Below, in pieces: positions 1 through 8,900 of a stretch of 26,542 nucleotides of DNA. Both the position numbers and the translations under genes were made by a program. Position 1 is the first letter of the stretch. Each line of letters starts with the position of its first letter. The notes under the pieces were generated by a model. The model worked only from the letters and a program-made list of their open reading frames with translations, did no database searches and was not told the origin of the DNA. This stretch comes from Tulasnella sp. 424 (Eukaryota; Basidiomycota; Agaricomycetes; Cantharellales; Tulasnellaceae), in contig WSUB01000312.1 in the NCBI GenBank assembly GCA_019633425.1, positions 1 through 26,542 on the forward strand, in the 5' to 3' direction.

Positions 1-720
1 GCCGCGCTGCGAACCACGAGGCCGACACAGCCTCATCGGAAACGCGCGCTTCGATTCGAAATTTCCCGCCGGCCGAGGTGGTTCAAGCGAGGGTTACATC
101 AATTGTAGTAGGGTTAGCGTAGAAACGCTGGACTTGGAATTACCCTCATCTCTCGTGAGTCGTTCTGGACCGCGATTATAGTTGTAACGTGGAGTGGTAT
201 CATAGGAAGTGCTTCGAGGGACGGTTGACGACCGTTCTGAGCTCTTCAGCAGGACGCGGCTCATCCACCTCGAGTTACTGGACTAGCGTGATGACTGGTT
301 CGTAGCCGGACGTTTCAGTGTTTGCTTGAAGCACGAAACGCGTTTTGCACCTCTCTTTACTGGAGACATCCGCGCTCATAAATATAGAAGTCGTTATTAT
401 AACTACATGAACTCCGTCCGGCTCTCCCATTTTTACCACACGTCGTTTAGTCCCGAATAGTCAGGAGACTCCGTGTTGACCCGGTTCCCAAAGAGATTAC
501 GGCCTCTTGTTTCGTTTCATACCACGCTACCATGATTGTCGGATCAATCGCTCTCCTAGGAAGACTAGCTTGTAGACTCGGAGGCAGTCGCTGTTCGACG
601 ATCGTCGTTTCGACTGAAGGTCGCCGACGCAAAACGTTTTGCTGCACACAGTAGGACGCCTGAAGACGTTGGTATACACCGCACATCGCTAGTACGCTCT
701 GCAACGGAAGCAGCAGCTAT
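1..720 (+). repeat. R1 copy 1, with the 5' flank of an NLR gene off the left edge
   Basis: Bases 1-100 align closely with 25409-25510 (gccgcgctgcgaaccacg, then cgacacagcct, then cgcttcgattcgaaatttcc), the block just upstream of NLR-B. The alignment continues through 360-720 (cctctcttta, gctctcctagga, cagtcgctgttcgac, ttggtatacac, catcgctagtac, caacggaagcag). The same block therefore implies a third NLR gene on the minus strand beginning about 85-90 bases to the left. No intact gene of its own was seen here. Confidence 0.7.
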
Positions 721-1470
721 AGCTTCATCGCCTGCCCTGTTTCTCCCGGTCAATCGACGGCCTCCGGACCAAAATTCCTCGAAGCAGAGTTACGGGTGAA
801 AGGAGGTACGAGCTTGGAGCCGGAGCGTTGGACCTGTCAGTGGTCCCTGATCACGAAAAGGATTCGAATAGGCGCAGGCGAGGAGGGAGAGCGGAGGGAT
901 GTGGAGTGACTGCTGATGATTGTGTGTATGGGTGTGGAGGATGGTAGTAAATTGAATCATAGGACGGCGCTGAGCGAATCGTCGTGGTTGCCGGTCCATA
1001 TTGAAACTATGCAATGGACCGCATTCGTCTGCGGGTGTTGTACAGCACTTGATGTTACATAATCAACCAGGGCATAACGCGGTGAGGTTGGACACTCACA
1101 GCTCTTTCTTTTCACTTCTTGGCGAAGAGGAAAGACCAGAGAGAGCGGAAGGCCAAAGGCTCGTCCCCAAGCTTGTCGCGCAGGATCCCCAACGTATCCT
1201 TATCGTTTACGTTTCATCCTCCTGCCGTAAGACTTTACACCGGGACCGAGGGACCAGAACGGAGAATTGAGATGGTGGAGTGACCTTGGCGAGCAACGTG
1301 AAAAGATAGACGCTGTTGAGACGCGGGTAGGTGAAAGTCCGAAGAAGTGGTATCGGCAAAGTCCAGCAAACTTGGACAACCGACAGGAGCTTAACCTCTA
1401 GGTCCCTCGCTTATCTCTCCTCCTCTTGACAAAGATGCCGTAAGTGTAGTGCACTAGTGCGAGCAGCGTC
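700..1470 (-). pseudogene. Gene G remnant, copy 1 (unrecognised)
   Basis: Minus-strand remnant homologous to 3700-4270 and, at its 5' part (1220-1460), to 14570-14790. Shared marks are ttgaaact next to ggtccatatt, gtggaggatg, tggtccctgatcacg, and ccgtaagactttacac. A frame reading FGPEAVD followed by a stop matches LGPEVVDRLRETEQ in the copy at 3.8 kb. The protein family was not recognised. Several stops and frame changes make it non-functional. The boundaries are approximate. Confidence 0.45.
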
Positions 1471-1539
1471 TTCAAGCGTGACGTGACGATGGGCTGTCCA
1501 CACCGGGCTTGGGTGACGGTCGACGCGCTAGAAACTCCG

Positions 1540-2150
1540 CCAAGCAGGAAACGCGTTCTGCGCCTCTCTGTATTACAACTCCCGTTAGCCACGAAGGATG
1601 GGTGCAACCGTGCTTATAATAAATATGGAACCTATCATTTCGACTACATAATTTCCATCCGACTCCCCCCCATCTCCACCACACGTCGTTTAGTCCTAAA
1701 GGATTAGGAGGCTCCGTGTTGAACCGATTCCCGAAAAGACTATGGCCGCCGTTTTCGTTTCATAGCGAGGGTCGTTCCGACTGATGGTTGTCGAGGCGAG
1801 ATTCTTTTGCTGCTACAATGCACCAGATCGAGTCGAAAACCCTTTCGCTGCAGCGGAAGCAGTAGCGGTGCCTGTGCATATCAAGGAGGCGCAATTTTCC
1901 TGTGGGGCGGATCCCGGACCTTCCTCTCCTATTGACTTGTTCTCAAGATCCTCGGTCCCGGGGGCTCTATGCATTAGCACACGAAGGAAGTGGAGACGAA
2001 ACGAACCTAGAAGGTGTGATAGCGAGTGATGGGGTATCTGGGTTAGGATGAGTGGAATCAAACTATGACGCGGTTGATTTTGTTAATATGATCGGAGAGT
2101 TCGGGACTGGGAGGTTACTGAAGCGATTACCACGAACGGTAACGCTGGAC
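1540..2150 (+). repeat. R1 copy 2 (solo)
   Basis: Second copy of the dispersed repeat, not next to an NLR. It shares cgcctctctgtattacaac, ccgtgttgaaccgattcccg, ctttcgctgcagcggaagc and ggttgattttgtta with the other copies. The plus-strand frame reads NPFAAAEAVAVPVHIKEAQF and, after a frame change, GDETNLEGVIASDGV and NYDAVDF. These resemble the plus-strand frames of the other copies, so R1 may carry the remains of a coding sequence of unknown identity. Confidence 0.65.
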
Positions 2151-2492
2151 GGAGAGATCGGCCAGGGCAGGTGAACGCAGTGCTTAAGGCATTTTCAAGG
2201 TCGAAGTTACCCACAATCCGTTGAACCATGCGCGCAGGAAGATTTGGGAGGGCAGAGTTCGCTGGAGTGTGCCTCAATGGAATCGGACGAAAGGTTGGTG
2301 GCGAAATCTTGTCAATGCTTGATGACGTCGGCTGGCGGTTCGTGAACTCCCCAATGATGTTGGATGCATCAGCCTCGTCCGAAAATCCCCCGTTTAGCGT
2401 TGTCGCCAAACTACTCCAGATGGTTCTTCTCTCCTGGCGGCTCGTGGAGGAAGGTCGATGTAGCCGAGTTGCTGTAGTAGGTTTCTATTTGA
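2083..2492 (-). pseudogene. Gene H fragment (Ser/Pro-rich, unrecognised)
   Basis: A minus-strand frame open for about 136 codons without a clear ATG. It contains NIIGEFTNRQPTSSSIDKIS and PPTFRPIPLRHTPANSALP. The SSIDKxSPP core and the surrounding DNA match the two-exon H gene at 17883-18308 (ttgtcaatgcttgatg, ggaatcggacga). It is probably an internal piece or exon of a gene of which no promoter or start could be found. The opposite strand is also open here, which weakens the call. Confidence 0.3.
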
Positions 2493-3079
2493 TGGTGTTG
2501 ACCGCGGAGATTGCCGACAAGGGAATTGCGGAGGTTCGTATGCCACCAAGGCGCTTGATAGCACGCTTGCTGTGTTCGTCCGGTCGAGCTCACAGGATTG
2601 GTGGCCGACCCCAAAGGTTCGAGATTCTGCTTGTGTGCTGGGGCGAGCCAATGGGGTTCTGAATCCGTCGCATGGTTGGGTAGAATTGGGAACTTGCCAT
2701 GCGAGGACGCCGGACGCCGCTCGAAGCTTCTGGTGCGTGCGGTTCATCGCCAGGGTTAGTTCTCGTGGGCTACTTCCGAAGACTTGGCTTGGACGTTAAG
2801 CGGACGCCGGGAGGTACGTCCTACACCAGCAGAGTTGTAGACGAAGTGGTCGTGTATAGGCGTCGGCGACTGTGGGGATGGGAGTCTTGAGCTGGCGATC
2901 CGGGTCGCACTGCTTGAATGACCGCTGCTTGAGGCGGGTGTGTTGGTAGGAGTGGCCTGTCGAACCGAAACCTTGCTGGAGGGGTCTCCTGATGGCGGGA
3001 TGGTGGTCGCCCCAACGGCGACCCTCCCGGTACGAAGTCGCGCACCGGGTCAAGTGGACTGCCCTGTCGATCCTTGACA
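2493..3079. other. Stretch without a supported gene
   Basis: Both strands have overlapping open frames of 60-140 codons, none with recognisable motifs or a matching copy elsewhere in the window. A minus-strand frame rich in Ser, Pro and Thr (SSRLPSPQSPTPIHDHFVYN near 2840-2900) could be more of the H remnant, but no splice signals were convincing. Confidence 0.4.
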
Positions 3080-4340
3080 AAAACCACCGCGACGTTTGCT
3101 CATAATCCTCATCTCCGCCGAAGCAAGTTTCCCTCTGGCAACACTGCCGACTTCCTCCTGTTCGCCGTTCTCCGGAACGTAGTAGCTTGGTCACATTCGA
3201 ACGGCCTGAGTCAAGGCCGTCTCCTCATAGTGAGTTGGTCCACTTCTTTCCGACTACTTCGTGCCAGCAGGTATCGAATCACGTGGGCGGGAATTCCAAG
3301 AGCAAGTCGAGTCCAGTTTCCTGATCCGCGGAAGGAGGTTGAGCGTTAGGTTTCGTCGCATCGCTTAGGCGGGTAGAGAGGGAGATTTCGATGCAGAGGT
3401 AGGTGACAAGTAGAAGCCTGCTTGCGCTCAGCGAGAGGGACTTGGTCTCGGGCGTCGAAGTTGATGTGAAAGTTGCCGAGGTTTCTGAGCTGCACTGCTT
3501 GCAACCTTCTGTCGCGTTCCTGGGACGTGGAGGGAGCTTTCAGTACTCTCGCTTAGCTGAATAAAGAAAGGAAATCGATACGTACATCCAGCCGTCGAAG
3601 GATCGCCACAGAAGCTTTTGCATCCGTGAGTTCAAGCCTATCTGCAACCACGAGTGTATGCCTCGAAGCGAGATGCACTCGATGCCTTGCCGCCTGTGAC
3701 GAACTTCTTCATGCACCTGCTCCGTTTCTCTCAGTCGATCAACAACCTCTGGACCTAAATCCTCTAGAGTAGGGTTGCGGGATGTTGGAAGTGAGAGGAG
3801 TGAGAGGAGCTGTGTCCTTGGAGGAGCCGGGGGGGCGTTAGACCTGGTCACTGATCAGGAAAAGGGTTTGGATAGCCAGGGGTGAGAAGGGAGGACGGAG
3901 GGATCTGGGAGTAATTACTGACAATTGTACATGTGTGTGGAGGATGTAACCCGTGGTTCTATGGGACGGTGCCAAGAATCGTTGGTCGGTCCATATTGAA
4001 ACTGTGCGCCGGATGGATTCGTCTGCAGTGTTGTACGACACCGCATGTTGCATAATGAGCGAGGGCATTGAGCGATGAGGATTGAAAGTCACAGTCTTTC
4101 CCTCCACTGATGTCGGCTTGGTGAAGAGGAGGGACGAGGGATATGGACTCGGAGGCAAAACTCTTGGGGATTGCTTGCTCGCGTTTGCCGCGCCCCATTT
4201 GAATTGTTCCCCCTCGACTTGTCCTTTTTCCTCCATCGCCTGCCGTAAGAGTTTAATTAACCTGTCTCTTTGAAGCTCTGACACTCTCAACCCCGTCAAT
4301 TTCCCTTCTAGTTCAACGGCTCGGCGCGCTTCTCATATCA
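3080..4340 (-). pseudogene. Gene G, copy 2: decayed gene with a recognisable intron (unrecognised family)
   Basis: Several coding-like blocks follow one another on the minus strand: VELEGKLTGLRVSELQRDRL then IKLLRQAMEEKGQVEGE (about 4330-4190), LEDLGPEVVDRLRETEQVHE (about 3778-3715), and after a change of frame VVADRLELTDAKASVAILRR (about 3655-3595). A 66-base intron (3520-3585, GTACGT..CCCAG) joins ILRRLD in phase 0 to ERDRRLQAVQLRNLGNFHIN. The same intron, in the same phase, is present in the plus-strand copy at 15306-15372, which supports a real ancestral gene. The products are helix-rich and charged; no known domain was recognised. Frame changes between blocks and a large non-coding gap (3850-4150) argue that this copy is broken, unless further introns were missed. 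Confidence 0.45.
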
Positions 4341-4600
4341 TTGGAGGACACCTCCGCCTTTCGGCTTGTCTATACATCCTCCTGTCCTTCGGTTCCACAT
4401 TTGTTCCAGCCTCCCCCGCTTTCCGCCGTCTCCCGAATCACTGCAAGAAGCATTGGGCAGTGCAGTCTGGTCACCGACAAGTGCTCAGTCACCCCGACCC
4501 GGCGTTCAAGTTCCTTACCACAGAAAGCAACCTTCCACCAGACCGCGCTATACGACACCCATCCAAATGACTTCCTCACCTATGCCCAGCGTATCCGCGC
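4341..4600. other. Stretch without a supported gene
   Basis: Open frames run through this stretch on both strands, the longest being a 200-codon plus-strand frame to 4943. That frame is not kept in the duplicate at 18.6-19.0 kb, where the matching sequence is frameshifted, so it is not called as a gene. The sequence is CT-rich. Confidence 0.4.
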
Positions 4601-5908
4601 GGCCTCTGCTACGGACCTTGCCGCCATCGAGACCGGCTTGCTATTTTTGCATCTCGGAGTCTCAAAGCTCAGAACAAAACCTGACTCGCGCGAAAGAAGG
4701 CGAAAAAAAGGGACAAGCTACGGATGTTCGTTGTGGAGGGAGGTCCGAACGGGACCGCGTCGATCTGGCCGCGCTTGGCTTATGCTCCGGTCGACTTGCA
4801 GGCTCTTTAATTTGGACACGCGGACCTGGGTTAGAAGCGCGAATTCTGACGTAGGCTTTGACTCGCCGATACGTGTAGAGACTTGGGCCGACTGTGCGTC
4901 GTCGTTTGAACCACTCACGGCCTCATTGTTGCGTCCAAGCTGATGGAAGTCCTCATCCGGCGAGAGCGGGGGCCATCGTCAGGCACAACGTCATCGCGTC
5001 TCAGGTTGTCCTCTCCGCGAGCTTGCCTTTCATCGCCTTCCACTTCAAGACCCCCAAAAGCTCCGGATCTAGTTGGAAGGAAGTGAAGGGGGCTGGGACT
5101 GCGACGCGAACACGGGAGGCTGGCGAAACCTTCAAAACCGGGGAATGTCCTTCCTCCTCCAAGGTGACCGTCGACTGAAGCAGAAGTTGACGAAGATATA
5201 GACTTTTAATATGCATGGTTCCTCTACGCGTTGAGGTAATAATCATTCGCGGTGCTGCTTGCTGCCAGATGTTGTGCGTTGGTAACAGTGGACTTGGGGC
5301 GGAACTGAGGGTTGGCGTAGCTTGAATCTATAAGATTAGCGAGAAAGACGGACGCGGGACGGGAGTTTCCGAGTTGACAGGCTTACACACATGAAGTTCT
5401 CGTACTAGGGGGGTTTTAGATAATAACTGTTAAAATTCATTTTTTTTATGTGGGCAATACCGACAATTCTGTTCGTTCAGACCCGCTTCATGAGCAGTCA
5501 GCGTGCACTCACACCGCTGAATTTTCGGTGAAACGAGTGTCTTTCAAGACCGACGCCGGTGTTTTGCTTTGCTCAACACGAGCTTGAGCCGCACGGAAAT
5601 AGACCCATGACCTGACTGGACAATCAATCTAGACCTATCAGTCCATTGTTTCATCCAAACCGGAGGACTGTGGATAGCGAATTGAGAACAAGATGGGAAA
5701 GCTCACGATTTATTTAGGATCTCAAATATCCCGGACATCTGAAGTCAATTGAACTAACGACGTTGGATTATAAGGCATGTCTTTGGGTGCCGCGGCGATT
5801 CTTGTATACAAAAAGAATGAGCAACCTGAATTGTATAGCAAATCAATCGCATGTCAATTGAGCAAGAACTGTCCTTGAAAGAGAATCCACAATTATACAA
5901 CTAGCAAA
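4600..5908 (-). repeat. Duplicated 3' flank of NLR-A
   Basis: Aligns along its length with 18670-19980 and ends at the NLR stop codon. Shared blocks are gcgtatccgcgcg, cttgctatttttgcatct, gaacaaaacctgact, cgggaggctggc, agttatttaggatctcaaat-like and caactagcaaatcagagc. A minus-strand frame at 5001-5246 keeps ASRVRVAVPAPFTSFQ, matching ASRVRVSVLAPFTAFQ in the other copy, so part of a decayed coding sequence may be included. The part next to the gene presumably holds the NLR 3' untranslated region; no polyadenylation signal was assigned. Confidence 0.7.
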
Positions 5909-8900
5909 TCAGAGCTCGAGGATCTGAGAGACATCAAAAAAGGAAAGTTTCTCGTGACAAAGGACAATAAGTGTCTTTCCAGTGAGGATAATCTGACGAT
6001 CGGAATCGCCCCAGCATGGTGAAGGAAGCCAAAATAAGCGGGAGGAAAAGATTGTTATCCAGTTATCATGAAATCCTATAGTCGAATAGTTGAGAAGATC
6101 GGATGGGGTGTCGAGTCTTTGATGTGTGTTCGCATCCCATGCGGCAAAACCGCCAAGCCGATAATTTGCCATGAGATAGTTACCATTGGACGAGAAGCGG
6201 ATGGACGCCACGCGGTCACTCTGGCCTCTGAGTGGTTGCCCGAGCGCCCTTCGCGTCTGAAGGTCCCAAAGTTGAACGGTTTGGTCGAGGGATCCGGATG
6301 CCAGACGCCCGCCATCGGGTGAGAAGCAGACGGACGTAAGCGAGGAGCCGCGACCCGGGAGTGGTTCACCAACCGCCGTTCCGGTCTGAGGATCCCAAAG
6401 TCGAATTGTACCGTCCCAGGATGCGGATGCCAGAAGTTCCCCGTCGGGTGAGAAGCAGAGAGACGGTACGGAGTTGCTGTGACCCGTGAGTGGCTCACCA
6501 ACCGCCGTTCCGGTCCGAGGATCCCAAAGCCGAATTACGGTGTCGCTGAGTCCGGATGCCAGAAGCTCGCCATCGGGTGAGAAACAGAGGGACATAACCG
6601 CGTGCCAATTGGATTCCACCGGGCCCTTCACGAGTGGTTTACCGACCCCTGTCCTGGTCTGAGGATCCCAAAGTCGAATCGTGTTGTCATCGGATCCGGA
6701 TGCCAGAAGCTTGCCATCGGGTGAGAAGCAGACGGACTTGACCGAGTCGCTGTGACCCGTGAGTGGTTCACCAACTACCGTTCCGGTCCGACAATCCCAA
6801 AGCCAAACTGCCCCGTCATCGAGTCCGGATGCCAGATACATGCCATCGGGTGACAAGCAGACGCACTGAACTGACTTTTTGTCACCTGTGAGTGGCTCAG
6901 CAACTGTCATTTTGGGCTGAGGATCCCAAAGTTGAATTGTCTTGTCCTCAGATCCAGATGCCAGAAGCTTGCCATCAGGTGAAAAGCAGACCGAAGTAAC
7001 ATATCCACTGTGACCATTGAGTGGTCCACCGACTGCGGCTCCAGTCTGCGGATCCCAGAGTTTAATTATCCGAGCAGCCACGCCGCAGGCCAGGAGCGTG
7101 CCGGTGGGCGAGAAACAGATGGACGTGACACTGCCCCTTGAACCCATGACTGGTTCATCGACAGCCATTCCGGTCTGGGTATCCCAAAGTCGAACTGGCC
7201 CGGCGCCGGATCCGGATGCCAGAAGCTTGCCATCGGGTGAGAAGCAGGCGACCCTAAGCCAGTCATCCCGGTGACTCTCGAGCGGTTCACAGACCGCCGT
7301 TCCGGTCTGAAGATCCCAAAGGCGAATTCTGGCGTAGTGTGATCCGGATGCCAGATGCTTGCCATCGGGTAAGAAGCAGACCGCCATAACTTGATCATTG
7401 TGACCCTTGAGTGGTTCACCAAGTGCCGTTCCTGTCTGCGGATCCCAAAGTCGAATTGTCTCGTCGCCGGATCCGGATGCCAGAAGCTTCCCATCGGGTG
7501 AGAAACAGACAAACTGAACCGCCTTGCTGTGACCCATGAGTGGCTCACCGACTAGGATTCCGGTCTGAGGATCCCAGAATCGAATCGTCTGGTCGTCAGA
7601 TCCGGATGCCAGACGCCTGCCATCGGGTGAGAAGCAGACGGACGTAACCGAGCTGCTGTGACCCGTGAGTGGTTCACCAATCGCTGTTCCGGTCTGTGGA
7701 TCCCAGAGTCGGATGGTGCTGTCCTCGGATCCAGATGCTAGAAGCTTGCCATCCGGTGAAAATGCAACTACTTTCACTGGGGAACCGGTCGATCGGGTCC
7801 AGAGATTCGATGGCCAAACTGAAGTCTGATGGCCCTGAAGAGTATGAACTTTCGCCTGTTTGCCGTATAGGTTCCATAATTCCGTCTTTAAAGGGCAATG
7901 AGAAAGTGCCGAAGCATAAATATGGAGCGGTCCGAACGAAATGGGCTCCGAGAACATGGTGATGAAACGCTGGACATCATTCCACAATGTAGTAAGTGGA
8001 TTGAACCCGAATCCTTCAGCAGGGCATTCCTATGAGCTTCAATCAGTCCACCTGGCCGCTTCAAGAGATCGAACTTGCGTTTCTCTACTCACCGAACACC
8101 ATTGACGCACGCGCTTTGCCATTCGCATCGCATCCGTAGTAGCTCCCACTAAGCTCATGACCTCAAGCCAGCACATGACCTTCTTCGTGCCGAATAATTT
8201 GAAATCGGCTTCTATAGCACTAACATTGGTGCCTGAGCTCGGCCACTTTATTCCCTCCGTCAGATGAGTGGACCACGATCGGCAGCAATATACAATGGCT
8301 TTGGACACCTCCCGTTCCGCAATTTCCTGAACCTCCGAGCTCGGCTTTGAAAGGTCAGACAGGTTGCAGATGTTCTCCTTGAGATGTCCGAGCATGGTGC
8401 TAAAGCACAGGCTTGCTAAGTGCTGATGATACTGAATGATATTGATGTAGTAAGGTTGCCCCTTGCATCGCTTCTCACTGACCAGAAGGTCGTGGATAGA
8501 GGTGTGCATTAGGCGTATTGGGTCGTTGGATGATGTTGGGATGAACAGGAGGGAATTAAGGTTGACGAGAATGTCCTTGCGGAGGAACAGGATGATGTTC
8601 GCCTGATCCTTCCCCTCGAGGAGTGTGTCATCCCGGTACAGCCTAGCAATAACGTCGAGAGAGATCGGATATGGTGCTACTACAATGAATCCCAATACAC
8701 GTTGCAATAGATCCTCCCGCTCCGCATCTAGCCCGGCGGTCTCAAATGCTTTCGAGAGGATCTGGTCGTACAAGCCGTCTAGCCCGCTCAACTTTGAAGG
8801 ACGCCTTAGTAGTTCTTGCAGTCGATCCACGGCTGACCCGCTGCGCATATACGTGATTGCTGTGCGGGCCCACTGGAATAGACCTTGGGACATCCCCACT

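Noticed and set aside
2228..2662. 144-codon plus-strand frame
   Set aside because: It overlaps the minus-strand H fragment, whose frame, not this one, is shared with the second copy at 17.9-18.1 kb.
4341..4943. 200-codon plus-strand frame
   Set aside because: The homologous stretch at 18.66-18.95 kb has frame-changing indels, so the frame is not conserved. No domain was seen.
6076..7548. Long open frames overlapping the WD40 exon in other frames on both strands (also at 20301-21611)
   Set aside because: The WD40 repeat period is a multiple of three, so any frame without a stop in one repeat stays open across many. They lack independent motifs and simply mirror the repeat.
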